Shown in pieces: positions 22,471 through 32,801 of a DNA stretch of 64,000 bases. Within the stretch, counting starts at the first letter, position 1. Each line of letters starts with the position of its first letter. The stretch spans positions 186,001 through 250,000 of the forward strand of contig JABMLP010000028.1 in assembly GCA_013176395.1 (NCBI GenBank). The letters are read 5' to 3'. The notes below the pieces were generated by a model. The model ran no database searches. It was given only the letters and a program-made list of their open reading frames with translations, and was not told the origin of the DNA. The DNA is from Venturia oleaginea (lineage: Eukaryota; Ascomycota; Dothideomycetes; Venturiales; Venturiaceae). A program made the translations under genes and the position numbers.

Positions 22471-22506
22471 GGGCTCCGTATTCGACCGGAACTCGTCCTT
22501 TGGCTG

Positions 22507-23718
22507 CTATTTGGCGACCTTGAGAGGGTCGGTCTCCGCCTTAGGCCTTGAAGCCTTCTTCGGACAAGCGGTGGCGGGGTGGTTTTGCTTGCAAGTGGTA
22601 CAGACATGGGAGCGCTTGCACGACTCACCCCATGTACATGCTCCTCTGTTATAGCTAAGGCAGGTCTCGTTTTTGAGGGACGAGTCGCTGCGCTTTCGCT
22701 TCTCAGAGCTCTTCGAAGCTGTACGAGCAGCTGCCGACTGAAGCTTTGCCATTAATTGTTGAGCCTCGAGATGAGCCTTCGATGTAAGTGGATTGCAGAA
22801 GCGATCCTGAAAGGCATAGCTGAGGTTCCAGTGGCTCGCCGTCGTAATACCGCGCTGGATTACTTCGGCGTGGAATGTGAAGACCAAGAGGCGCACGGAG
22901 GCCCAGTCGTAGTGTAGGCACAAAGCCTCGACCTTGGCGCGAAAGGTATTGATGGCTTCGTACGTTGCAGCGCTCAAAGTAGGGAAGAGAATATAGAGGA
23001 GGCTAACGTAGTAGGTGAATGCCTCGAGCCAGAAGCGTGGTGCTGGATAGTCCTCGTACGATGCTGTTGCTTTGATTTTGACGAGATTCGCCGTGCCAGT
23101 AGAGACGTCGAACCAGAAACGATCTTCTCCCGGAGATGCAGATGGTACCGGGTCCGTCAAGCGTAAACGTACGAGGTTTATTGGCTCAAAAGTGCCATTC
23201 TTGACGCTCTCCGCAAGGTGAATGGGTAGGGCAGGGAAACGCATACGAAGTGTCGAAACCAGCTGGTTATCGAGGGACTTACCCGTACTGTTATCCGGCT
23301 CAGTCGCCCCCGGACGACTGGTGCCATGCGGTAGTTCGAGTAAAGAGCCCTCCCTAATTTTCGCAAGGCGCGCCGCCGCTTCTTCGCGTTTGACCTGCAT
23401 CTGGAGGTCGTGCTCCTCCTTTTCGCGGTCCATCCTTAGCCTGTGAGCCTCTACGGCGCGAGCCTCAGCGGCCTGGGCATTGTTGATCGCGACCTGTTCG
23501 AGGGTCAGAGCTAGAGGCGGTGCCCGTGGCGGGGCTAACGTGGGCTGAGGTTGAGTAGGTGTCATCCCGCCGCCAATGGGTGTAAGAGACCGTGAAGATG
23601 ACCTCTGGGTCTCGAAGACAATAGAGGGGGATCGGGTACGAGAGGAGCGAGTAGAGTGACCCGGTGGTAGGGATAAGTTGATAGGAACCGACGCGGTGAT
23701 ATCCTTCTTCGGAGGCAT
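22507..23718 (-). CDS. DIRS Gag-like protein
   Basis: 403 aa from the ATG at 23718 (MPPKKDITASVP). The N-terminal third is Ser/Thr/Pro-rich, followed by a charged coiled-coil-like helix (AVEAHRLRMDREKEEHDLQM). The central region resembles the capsid-like domain of fungal DIRS ORF1. The C-terminus has two Cys/His clusters (CLSYNRGACTWGESCKRSH and CTTCKQNHPATAC), which would bind nucleic acid. It ends KVAK-stop with TAG CAG CCA, and the RT frame continues in phase. Confidence 0.85.
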   Translation of the reverse strand: MPPKKDITASVPINLSLPPGHSTRSSRTRSPSIVFETQRSSSRSLTPIGGGMTPTQPQPTLAPPRAPPLALTLEQVAINNAQAAEARAVEAHRLRMDREKEEHDLQMQVKREEAAARLAKIREGSLLELPHGTSRPGATEPDNSTGKSLDNQLVSTLRMRFPALPIHLAESVKNGTFEPINLVRLRLTDPVPSASPGEDRFWFDVSTGTANLVKIKATASYEDYPAPRFWLEAFTYYVSLLYILFPTLSAATYEAINTFRAKVEALCLHYDWASVRLLVFTFHAEVIQRGITTASHWNLSYAFQDRFCNPLTSKAHLEAQQLMAKLQSAAARTASKSSEKRKRSDSSLKNETCLSYNRGACTWGESCKRSHVCTTCKQNHPATACPKKASRPKAETDPLKVAK

Positions 23719-24105
23719 AAAGAAAGCGGTATAACTATTTAAAATCGTTAGCAGGTCAGCTCTGTTAATAAGTACAGAGCCCTAGAGATGCCAAGGAGCT
23801 CTTTGGAAGGGATTTCTGATGCTGGTGCAATATAACGATGCCCAAGACGTCGTCGAGGCCAGCGGTGTACTTGAAAAGTCTGTCGAGAAGCGGTGAACGG
23901 CTAAGCGCGGCGCGCGCAGCGGCGGGAAAGACTCGTAGGACGATAAGGAGAATATCGGGATGAAGGACGAGTCCTACAACAACAATCTAGATACAAGACG
24001 AGCCTCAGAGGGCTCAGAAGTCGTGCGATATGCGAGATCGCCATGTTGTTGTTGTCGCTTGGTCGGACGAGGCCCTTGCTCCACCAGATAGACACTAGCA
24101 GACTT

Positions 24106-25989
24106 ATTCGCGACCGCGCCGATCCTGAAAGTGGGAAGCTTGAATTAACTTTAACAGTAAGAATCCCAAAGATTAAACAGCGTGCGGTTACAACCAACTA
24201 CGGTTCGCGGTAGGTATTCTTCCTTGCCTGCGCTTTAACACGGCTAATATTGGTCTGGTAGTGAGCTTAAATTCATAGCCTTCGTAATGCCTTGTCCTAC
24301 TACTTGTTTAGTAAGATGGTTCATCGCTAAAGCGCTTGCTGATAGCGCCTTTGAGGACTTCGATTCTATTTCCGATATTCTTAACCTCCCCAAACTTTCG
24401 GTCTCGCAGTATATTTCGCTCCGATGAAGGGATAACATCCAAGATCAGCTCGTTTTTCCAATTTCTGATAGCTATCGCTGCAAACTCTGGAAGCAAGTCT
24501 GTCGGGTTGCAGGGTATCGTAATTCGCCGAAGTATTACTCTATTCGTGTAGGAACTGGTAACAAACTGAATGGTAAGATATATATCGTAGCGGCGACCTT
24601 ATAAGCAGACATTAATAATAAAACTAGGTACGCTGACCAATGCTTCACGCAATTACGTGATGGATCAGAGTAGCAAAGTCTTCGAACGTCACTATCAGAC
24701 TAGTTGCTTGAGTTTCAATCTCGCTAGTGTAAGCTTAGGATCCGGACTCGGGGGCGATGCGAAGCTGTTCGAGGATGTCTCTACTCCATTCTTTCAAAGG
24801 ATTCCTGGTGCACCGACAGAGCTGACTGAAGCTGATAAAGCATTGGTCGACCGACATCCGATTATGAAGTCGCTTTTCCGCGAGAAAGCAGCGGCTCCGC
24901 AAGGCGACAAGCGGAATCGAGTACAAGGCAAGATTTGGAACCATCGACAAGTGCTATGGGAGCAGGTGCTTGAGAAACGGAGAGCTGAATTCTTCGCACT
25001 TATCGATGCTCAGGCTGCGAAAGGTGTCCCTATACCTCCCGTTGCCACAGATAGTAGTAAGATCAGTCTAACAGAGGAGGCTATTGGTACTATCCAAAGC
25101 AAATGGCTTCAGAACGGGAAGAGTATTCCAACTGAATTGTTCGTCAATCTGCTCGTTGCTAATCTTTCCGGGAAACGGGCTCATGAGACGATGACCAGGC
25201 TTCACCAACTGGGCTTCATCGATGACTTCAGCAGTAGAAAAGATCAGCCACATATGGAGCTGAAGATCTACGAACCGCTCTCTGATATTCGGAAGAAGGT
25301 TTGTTAGACATTTCCGGGCCACTGTTGTAACCACGCTAATCTGGCTTTAGAGAGAGATACCGGGCTTGTACGAGTGTCTCATGTGCATTTTCACAACCAC
25401 AGCCAAAGGCCGGCTGACCCAGCACTATCGCGACAAGCACCTCGAAGCTGGACATTTCAGCAAAAGGCTTCAGTGCCCGGTGTGTCATATGATGGTTGAT
25501 CAGGGACCATCAGCTTGGAGTGTCCATGTTACAGAACTTTACGACAGCAGACAAGCGCCACGCTTCCCGACTCAGCACCCCTATGAATGTTTCGAATGTT
25601 CCCTACCACTATATACCTGGTGCCATGCTATTCGACACGTCTCCAAAAAGCACAGAATCACTAAGCGATCCATTGGTTCAACGTGTCCATGCGGAGTTGC
25701 CGTTGAGAGCCAGCTTCATTGGGTCGAGCACTTGATGAATTCCCACATCATTAGCAAGACCGACTCATCACGAGAGAATGTTCTTCGAGATCCATCAGGA
25801 GACACATGCATAGAAATGGACTTGGACACTCTGACAACGGAAGATCTCACTCAAGACGATCAGGATACCGAGTTCGCCGACGCCGAGTCCACCTCGGTAG
25901 TTGACAGTTTTTCCGCACCATCTGTTCACAGTGCGACGATGCGAGATCTCACCGAGTGTCACGGAGTGACACTGAGAATGTTACCATGA
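24106..25989 (+). pseudogene. DUF3435 tyrosine recombinase, 3' part with zinc fingers
   Basis: Continuation of the gene at 17085. Directly after the DIRS element the reading resumes IRDRADPESGKLELTL, the stretch expected after RYRD in this family. Several stops and shifts follow (about 24211-24450). Recognisable blocks then appear: AGYRNSPKYYSIRVGTGN (second catalytic Arg region) and TNASRNYVMDQSSKVFERHYQ (C-terminal box with the candidate Tyr). 24657-25307 and 25366-25989 encode the long tail, including three CxxC...H-x(3-4)-H type fingers (CLMCIFTT, CPVCHMMV, CFECSLPL). An intron probably lies near 25308-25350. Confidence 0.75.
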
Positions 25990-26148
25990 ACTGGTATACA
26001 CGTGACTTCAGCGCACGAACCAAGGAATCCCATATATACCTTGCGATTCCTCCCTGTACTTAGATTCTTCACGCAATGTTTTGATCCTTAGAACGATACT
26101 ACCATTGACTTCTATCACGCCCGCTTATAGCTAGCACGGCTAATCATT

Positions 26149-26746
26149 TGTCAACGTGATCTACGACTGCTTCTATTGCTCCCGTGACAGGCTTGACATC
26201 TCCTGTCAAACCTCGGAATGATTCTGTGGCAAGCATGTGAATGGCTTGGCATCTCCTTCAAGAGGAGTTTGTGTAAGAGTTCAACCCTCAAAGGTGTTTC
26301 GCAAGTGAGAGAAGACTGCTTGTATTTCGAAGTATCTAAGTACAAAGAAGAAAGTGTAGGTACAGGAAGAACAACTTGTATATATAATCTTCCAAGTAGG
26401 AAAAGGACATGCTGTCCTGAGAAGAGAATAGAAAGGAGTAGTATTACGGGACGGTAGCTGGAAAGACGCAGCATACTCGTAGCCAAAGATTGTTTAGATT
26501 CAGTTAAGGAGTGAAGGTATCTACAAACAGAGAACCTCAATGAGATTCTTTCTCTATACTAGGCTCAATCAGGCTTAGGCTCTTAGCCTATACCAACCAT
26601 GGGCCATGCCCATAACAAGTAGAAGCGCATGTGAAACGGTCCCTGAATAATCCCTGCTAGGCGCACGTGAGAACTATCAGGAACCTACCAGGAATTGCTA
26701 AGAATCCACCTAGGATAAAATAGATATAGGATACCATCCCGTGACA
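26149..26746 (-). repeat. LTR of a second Ty3/gypsy family, itself interrupted
   Basis: On the minus strand the purine tract AAGAGGGGTAA is followed at 26746 by TGTCACGGGATGG, the expected start of a 3' LTR directly after the pol stop. The likely end is TGACA at 26149-26153, pairing with the TGTCA start. A solo LTR of another family (26442-26617) plus a 5-bp duplication sits inside; without it the LTR is about 417 bp. Confidence 0.65.
26442..26617 (-). repeat. Solo LTR (176 bp) with AGTAG target duplication
   Basis: Same family as the LTRs at 27400-27575 and 32802-32977 but inverted and carrying a few changes. Perfect 5-bp duplications AGTAG flank it (26437-26441 and 26618-26622), so it is a genuine past insertion reduced to one LTR by recombination between its two LTRs. 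Confidence 0.93.
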
Positions 26747-27399
26747 TTACCCCTCTTCTTCCCCATCTTCGTGCCTCGTTGCCTGGTTCCTTCTACGCCT
26801 AGGGCGTCGTAGTATTGGTCCGTCGTTTTCGAGAATATTGCCGTAGATACTCTCAAAGGTATCTAAGGCTGTAGTCTCTTCTACTTCGCTTACCGGCTCC
26901 CACGTAGGATCCACGTAGCCTGTCCACTTTACGAGAACTTCTCGTATTCTCCCTCGCCCCCTTCCTCGCCATCTCGCAGCTAAAATAGCATCAATACCGA
27001 ATTCCTCGTCGTCTTGTTCCGTTACTATAGGAGGCGGCTCGGTATTATCCAAGACCTGCGAAGGTAGAGGATCCGTACCAGCCCTCCTAAGTAAGGACCT
27101 ATGAAACCGGTTGTGGATTCCCTTGGGTGTGTTGAGCTCGTAGGTCATTGAGTTAATAACTCGTGTAACCGAATATTTCCCGTGAATCCAATCTAGTTTC
27201 TTACTTGGACGCTTCGTTGTGACGTTCTTCAGGTTAAGCCAGACTTTGTCTCCTACTTTAAAAGAGTCAGCCGGAGCACGATCTCTATTAGAGTAGTATT
27301 CTTGCTGTTGCTGAGCTGATACCATTGACGTTTCTGCCCATTCTTGTGCGTCCTTCAATTTTGCTACAAGATCTTGTGCTTTTTCTTTTGGATTCTCAG
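26747..27399 (-). pseudogene. Ty3/gypsy pol tail (integrase end plus chromodomain)
   Basis: The minus-strand frame begins abruptly at the LTR of the next element and reads KLKDAQEWAETSMVSAQ, then GDKVWLNLKNV and IHNRFHRSLLRRAGTDPLPSQ (integrase C-terminal GPY/F-type region). It ends with a chromodomain (EFGIDAILAARW ... LVKWTGYVDPTWEP) and a basic tail. It is homologous to, but clearly distinct from, the corresponding part of the full element next door. The rest of pol is absent: the young gypsy element abuts the break. Confidence 0.85.
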
Positions 27400-27575
27400 T
27401 GTTATGGGCATGGCCCATGGTTGGTATAGGCTAAGAGCCTAAGCCTGATTGAGCCTAGTATAGAGAAAGAACCTCATTGAGGTTCTCTGTTTGTAGATAC
27501 CTTCACTCCTTAACTGAATCTAAACAATCTTTGGCTACGAGTATGCTGCGTCTTTCCAGCTACCGTCCCGTAATA
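27400..27575 (+). repeat. 5' LTR of the gypsy element
   Basis: 176 bp starting TGTTATGGGC and ending CCCGTAATA. It contains the palindrome GGGCATGGCCC near its start and the hairpin GAACCTCATTGAGGTTC. It drives transcription of gag-pol in intact relatives. Confidence 0.93.
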
Positions 27576-27600
27576 TAGATTCAGTTCTTTACAAACCTAG

Positions 27601-28704
27601 GTGTACTTGATGCGTAGCAACAGTACCCTATCGACTCCTACAACCTACACCCCTACTACCGACGACGACCCAATCGCGAGCATTACGCAAGGAATCGACA
27701 AACTCTCAATGGCTCGAGCAAATTCGCCTGACACCGTACAACAATTGGTGGCAGCTCTGACCGCAGTCAGTGTTGATGGGAACACCGGTGCAAAAGCTAT
27801 TGCATGGCCTAAATGGGACGGGAAAAGAGACAACTACACGCTGTTCAGATGGCAGATCAAGACAAAAATCACTGTTGAAAATGGGAAGCTTGGAAGCAAT
27901 CAAGGAATATGCGCGAACATCTTCAACGGGCTTCCGACAGAGAAACAACAACGCGTCATCCAATGGCTAAGCAATGGAGAGCAACATGACAACTACGAAC
28001 CCGAGTCCTTTATCAAGCATATGGACGACAAGTTCTTAGATCATGAAGCGGAAGCTAAAGCTCTCGACGAGCTGAACAAGATTAGCCAAGGCAGCAGACA
28101 ACCGTTCGAAGACTTCCGCCAGCAGTTCGAACAACTGACATCGCACGCTGGATCCCTAGCGCCGCAAAGAGCCTCAAAGATCACTATCATGAACAACGCG
28201 CTCAACTACTCCCTCCAACAGACCTTGAAATCAGTGCGATTGTCCAGGGACGACTACGACACTTACGTAAAAGATGTACAGTACTTCGCGACGAAGACAG
28301 AGGCTCTATCCCACCAACGCCGCTATCCAAGTACGGATAAGGAGACGCCAACGACTCGAGGGAGGCCACAATCACCCCAAACAGTCAGTCGTGACGCAGA
28401 AGGCGATGTCGAAATGACTGGCATCAACGCCCTTTCAGCGCAGATCGCAGCACTGATAGCTCGGGTCGATACACTCGGAAAGGATGCGAAGAAGGACCGA
28501 CGACCTAGAGCGAAATGGCGATCCCAAACAGAGTTCTTGGCACTTATACAAGCGGGCAAATGCGGGCGCTGTAAGAAGCCCAAGCACCACCCGAACGTAT
28601 GCGAATTCCGACCAGCAACACGTCCAAAGACTCAGGTCACTGCGGTAATCACACAGCATACCGATGACTCCCTACAGGAAGCCTCATCAGAGTCGGAAAA
28701 CTAG
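27601..28704 (+). CDS. Gypsy Gag polyprotein
   Basis: About 367 codons; the first ATG is MYLMRSN, or four codons later MRSN. The central region (WPKWDGKRDNYTLFRWQIKTK, FIKHMDDKFLDHEAEAKALDEL, RQPFEDFRQQFEQL) is a Ty3-type capsid (retrotrans_gag-like). Near the end CGRCKKPKHHPNVC is a zinc-knuckle variant. The frame stops at TAG 28702-28704; pol opens one frame back at 28668, giving a 37-nt overlap that fits -1 frameshifting. Confidence 0.88.
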   Translation: MYLMRSNSTLSTPTTYTPTTDDDPIASITQGIDKLSMARANSPDTVQQLVAALTAVSVDGNTGAKAIAWPKWDGKRDNYTLFRWQIKTKITVENGKLGSNQGICANIFNGLPTEKQQRVIQWLSNGEQHDNYEPESFIKHMDDKFLDHEAEAKALDELNKISQGSRQPFEDFRQQFEQLTSHAGSLAPQRASKITIMNNALNYSLQQTLKSVRLSRDDYDTYVKDVQYFATKTEALSHQRRYPSTDKETPTTRGRPQSPQTVSRDAEGDVEMTGINALSAQIAALIARVDTLGKDAKKDRRPRAKWRSQTEFLALIQAGKCGRCKKPKHHPNVCEFRPATRPKTQVTAVITQHTDDSLQEASSESEN

Positions 28705-31700
28705 CTACCCTTGTGCATCGTCGCGCACGAGGGTTTGAAGTAGATGTACATGGCGAAGACATTACAAAGCTACCAGGCATAAGAGAAATCAAAGCAGCAA
28801 AGGATAGGATGGAAAGTACACCCTTCTTGATAGATACCTTGATCAACGGAACTTCTTTCACCGAATCCTTCTTTGATAACGGCTGCCTCCCTTATGCTGC
28901 TTTCAGCGAGAAGAGTGTCCAAACACATCGTCTACCGCGCATCCCAATTGACACCAAACAATTGGCACTGGCTAAAGAGAGCCACGAGAACGGAGAAGAC
29001 CTCCGTATTACGCACATGACCTACGCTACGATCGACATTGATGGTCGAGCAGAGCGAGTCTATGGGTATATAGTGAAAGGATTGAGCTTCCCTATTATCC
29101 TAGGCAAGGCATGGGCAGAGAGAAACTGGGTGCGATATATAGCAGCTAAGAGAAAGCTGCTTATTGGTCAAGGATCCCAGCGCATCACGGTAAGAGAAAA
29201 GGGGTGGCTAGAACAGAACACCAAAGCGCGAGACCGGCTCGCTCACGTGCGGGCGGCTTGTCTAGTGTCAGGATCTGTATTTGCAGCTATTGTTGGAAGG
29301 GCCCAGCGACGGTTGAGAAGAGATGGACCGGATGGTACACAAGTGCTGGCTATCTCGATGTCGGATATCAACAAGGCCCTAAGCAAGTTAGCAGAAAGAA
29401 AACAGAGAAAGACTGAGGAAGAAATCCGACAAGAGATACCAGAAGAAGTAGCAGAGCATGCTGATGCCTTTCTCGACGACGAAGACGGAGAGATCGCGCC
29501 CCATCAAGAGGGTCGCGATCACGTTATCGAATTGATACGAGATGAACAAGGTCGCGAGGCAGAAGTTCCTTGGGGCCCATTATACGGCATGTCGAGGGAA
29601 GAGCTATTAGTCCTACGAAAAACACTTTCGGACTATATGGACAAGGGCTGGATACGCGCCAGCAACTCACCAGCGGCAGCCCCAGTCTTATTTGTAAGGA
29701 AACCAGGTGGAGGCATTCGGATGTGTGTAGACTATCGGGCACTGAATCGAATCACTCGATCGGACCGCTACCCATTGCCACTAATCCGAGAAACCCTACG
29801 AAATCTAGCAACAGCGCGTCGGTACACCAAACTTGACGTCAGAGCGGCATTTCATCGGCTCCGCATCAAGCACGGCGATGAGTGGAAAACGGCTTTTCGC
29901 ACTCGATTTGGACTATTCGAATGGCTAGTTACCCCCTTCGGACTAGCTGGCGCACCCGCGAGCTTTCAACGATACATCAACGGAGTCCTACGGGAATCCC
30001 TAGATATCTGCTGTTCAGCCTACATGGACGATGTCTTGATATGGAGCGACGGCGACTATCTGGATCACATGGTTAAGGTTAACCAAATTCTTGCCAAGCT
30101 CAAGACTGCTGGACTTCGGCTAGACTTAAGCAAGTGCGAGTTTGCTGTTCAGGAGGTCAAATATCTGGGGTTCATTATCACTGCAGGAGAAGGGATCAAA
30201 GTCGACCCAGAGAAAGTTGCCGCGATTAAAGAATGGGAGGCTCCAGTCAATGTCACAGGCGTACGCTCCTTCCTAGGCTTTGCAAATTTCTATCGAGACT
30301 TCATCGACAACTTCTCAGAGCTCTCCGACCCCTTAATCAAGTTAACACGGAAGGCCGTCGCTTTTGTCTGGAACAAAGAACATGAGAACGCCTTTCAAGT
30401 CTTGAAGGAGCTATTCATCTCCGCCCCAATACTGGCTCACTGGAATCCAGACCTGGATACGGTACTCGAGTGCGACTGCTCTGGCTACGCGCTGGGAGGC
30501 ACGTTGTCGCAGAAGGATATGAAAGGAAAACTACGACCAGTAGCATACTTCTCCCGCAAGCTCACTGCGGCTGAATGTAACTACGAGATCCACGATAAAG
30601 AATTACTGGCAGTAATCAAGTCCATTGAACACTGGAGAGGAGAACTACGCAGTGTTGCAGCACCTTTCAAAGTCCTTACCGATCACAAGAATCTCCGCTA
30701 CTTTATGACAGCGCAGCGTTTGTCAGAGAGACAAGCAAGATGGTCGCTAATTCTATCTGAGTACCAATTCCAGCTGGAATTTCGCGCCGGAAAACTAGCG
30801 CAAAGACCAGACGCACTATCAAGAAGACATCAAGATATGCCACATGACAAGAACGACGAGAGACTACAAGGGCGAGTGGCCCAGTTGATCAAGGACGAAT
30901 GGCTTCCTCCTCTTTCCGAGAGGACGACCGAAACAATCGCAATACAAGCCCTTATCTGCCCAGTCAATACACCGAATACATCCAATAGTACATGGGACGT
31001 TATACGGGAGCCCCAGCAAAATACTGGACTGGACGGTCGACACCAGCTGACTGCCGAAAACGGTCAACACCGGTCCACTACTAGGTACGGTCAAAACCGG
31101 TCAGTTGCAAAAGGATGCGATCTTTTCGAGAAACCAGAGTTACAACTTCTCTGGGATCGCGCAATAGCAGAGGACCAATCCTACGAAGCTATTCATACGG
31201 CTATAGTTACTGGCGAACGTTCCTTTCCTCCAGAGCTCAAGTTGTCGGTACAGCTACCCGAATGCGAAGTAGACGACCACGGCGCGGTCACGAGAAGAGG
31301 GATCCTATGGGTACCAGATTGGGAACCGCTGCGAACAACGCTGGTCCAACAAACTCACGATTCCCATGTTACTGGACACCCAGGGAGAGATAGCACGCTT
31401 GCGATTCTATCCAGAAGTTTCTTTTGGCCCCAACAATACAAGACAGTCCGGCAGTTTGTACGTAATTGCGACGTATGTGGGAGAACAGGAATATGGCGTG
31501 ATAAGAAGCGAGGTCTTCTGAAACCACTTCCAATCCCGGCCCGCTTCCACAGCGAGCTATCAATCGATTTCATGACTGATTTGCCCGCGGAGGAAAACGG
31601 CCCAAAATACCTCATGGTTATCACAGATCGCCTCCTCAAAAGTGTTACGTTGGAGGCTATGACTACAATGAGCGCTAAAGAGTGCGCGAAAAGGTTCTTA

Positions 31701-32789
31701 CAATGCCACTATCGCTACCACGGATTTCCCATGGCATTGACGTCGGACAGAGGCAGCAATTGGACAGGTCGTTTTTGGAGGAAGCTTTGCGAACTTACAA
31801 AGATTGAGCAGAGACTCTCTACAGCCTTTCATCCACAGACCGATGGCGCGACCGAGCGTATGAACCAGGAAGTTCTACGCTATCTCCGCGCCTTCATCGC
31901 ATACTCCCAACTAGACTGGCCAACGCTACTACCTACGGCTATGTTAGCACTGAACAATCGTGACTCTTCAGTCACAGGGATGAGTCCATTCTATCTAACT
32001 CACGGCTACCATGCGGAACCAATCCAGAAAGTACAACGAATCTCACCCAGTAACTCACCAACAGCCGATGCCGAGACCTTTGTGCAACGAATAGAAGAGG
32101 CACAAGAATATGCACAGGCAGCGATGGCCTGGTCCCAGCAGAAGATGGAGAACGACGCCAACAGGTCACGTCAAGCTGCCGAAACGTTAAAAAAGGGCGA
32201 CAAAGTCTGGTTGAACCTTAGGAATATCAATACTCCGCAGCTATCAAAGAAACTGTCGTGGACGCAAGCCAAATACACTGTCGAGAACCAGATCTCCCCG
32301 ATGGTATACGAGCTGGCTGACCTGCCAAGTGGTATCCATAACCGTTTCCACGTTGACCTACTCCGCCGAGCCGCAACCGACACACTGCCCTCACAAGAAT
32401 CCGATGATACCCAGCCGCCACCATTAGTGCCTCGAACCGAAGAAACAGAGGCTGAGTTTGAAGTAGAACGTATACTTCGCGCAGAGAAGAAACGGGTTGG
32501 GCGAGGCTGGGTTCGTCAGTTATTAATCAAATGGAAAGGCTATGCAGATCCCGATTGGCAGCCACGTTCATTATTCACAGAAGTCGAGGACTTAGACCGC
32601 TTCGAGGCAGAGTATGGCAAGGGCGACGGTGTCGGCGAAGATGTAGGAGCTCAAACAGGGGCCCGAAGAAACCGAGTAGCGGTGGCCAGCGCCTTCGAAT
32701 CTGCTACAAGCTGGCAGAAGCGATGTATGGCGTTTGTCTGTTTGATTATCCCACCTACCACACCCTCTTTAGTCCTGCACACCCGGTAA
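28668..32789 (+). CDS. Gypsy Pol polyprotein (PR-RT-RH-IN-chromodomain)
   Basis: One uninterrupted frame of about 1370 codons. Domains in order are: an aspartic-protease-like region (SFFDNGCLPYAAFS; DNG in place of the usual DSG/DTG), RT (RMCVDYRALNRIT, FGLAGAPASFQRYI, catalytic AYMDDVLIW), RNase H (LECDCSGYALGG, DKELLAVI, LTDHKNLRYF). Integrase follows with the HHCC finger (HDSHVTGHPG ... CDVCGRTG) and the core (IDFMTDLP, SDRGSNWTGRFW, HPQTDGATERMNQ). The GPY/F-like region and a C-terminal chromodomain (EFEVERILRAE ... LLIKWKGYADPDWQP) complete it. The chromodomain marks it as a chromovirus that would target methylated-histone chromatin. Confidence 0.95.
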   Translation, partial: LPTGSLIRVGKLATLVHRRARGFEVDVHGEDITKLPGIREIKAAKDRMESTPFLIDTLINGTSFTESFFDNGCLPYAAFSEKSVQTHRLPRIPIDTKQLALAKESHENGEDLRITHMTYATIDIDGRAERVYGYIVKGLSFPIILGKAWAERNWVRYIAAKRKLLIGQGSQRITVREKGWLEQNTKARDRLAHVRAACLVSGSVFAAIVGRAQRRLRRDGPDGTQVLAISMSDINKALSKLAERKQRKTEEEIRQEIPEEVAEHADAFLDDEDGEIAPHQEGRDHVIELIRDEQGREAEVPWGPLYGMSREELLVLRKTLSDYMDKGWIRASNSPAAAPVLFVRKPGGGIRMCVDYRALNRITRSDRYPLPLIRETLRNLATARRYTKLDVRAAFHRLRIKHGDEWKTAFRTRFGLFEWLVTPFGLAGAPASFQRYINGVLRESLDICCSAYMDDVLIWSDGDYLDHMVKVNQILAKLKTAGLRLDLSKCEFAVQEVKYLGFIITAGEGIKVDPEKVAAIKEWEAPVNVTGVRSFLGFANFYRDFIDNFSELSDPLIKLTRKAVAFVWNKEHENAFQVLKELFISAPILAHWNPDLDTVLECDCSGYALGGTLSQKDMKGKLRPVAYFSRKLTAAECNYEIHDKELLAVIKSIEHWRGELRSVAAPFKVLTDHKNLRYFMTAQRLSERQARWSLILSEYQFQLEFRAGKLAQRPDALSRRHQDMPHDKNDERLQGRVAQLIKDEWLPPLSERTTETIAIQALICPVNTPNTSNSTWDVIREPQQNTGLDGRHQLTAENGQHRSTTRYGQNRSVAKGCDLFEKPELQLLWDRAIAEDQSYEAIHTAIVTGERSFPPELKLSVQLPECEVDDHGAVTRRGILWVPDWEPLRTTLVQQTHDSHVTGHPGRDSTLAILSRSFFWPQQYKTVRQFVRNCDVCGRTGIWRDKKRGLLKPLPIPARFHSELSIDFMTDLPAEENGPKYLMVITDRLLKSVTLEAMTTMSAKECAKRFLQCHYRYHGFPMALTSDRGSNWTGRFWRKLCELTKIEQRLSTAFHPQTDGATERMNQEVLRYLRAFIAYSQLDWPTLLPTAMLALNNRDSSVTGMSPFYLTHGYHAEPIQKVQRISPSNSPTADAETFVQRIEEAQEYAQAAMAWSQQKMENDANRSRQAAETLKKGDKVWLNLRNINTPQLSKKLSWTQAKYTVENQISPMVYELADLPSGIHNRFHVDLLRRAATDTLPSQESDDTQPPPLVPRTEETEAEFEVERILRAEKKRVGRGWVRQLLIKWKGYADPDWQPRSLFTEVEDLDRFEAEYGKGDGVGEDVGAQTGARRNRVAVASAFESATSWQKRCMAFVCLIIPPTTPSLVLHTR

Positions 32790-32801
32790 GGAGGGGGGTA
32801 A

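Larger units (their letters stand above)
18168..24105 (-). mobile_element. DIRS-type tyrosine-recombinase retrotransposon
   Basis: About 5.9 kb, all genes on the minus strand in the order gag, RT-RNase H, tyrosine recombinase. Ends are approximate: TAGTCGTCTATCT near 18171 is a rough inverted match to AGATAGACACTA at 24086-24097, consistent with short inverted terminal repeats. There is no clear target duplication, as expected for a recombinase-integrated retroelement. It splits a DUF3435 gene. A second, core-deleted copy at 1-260 has identical ends. The coding regions are open over most of their length, so the insertion is young. Confidence 0.9.
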
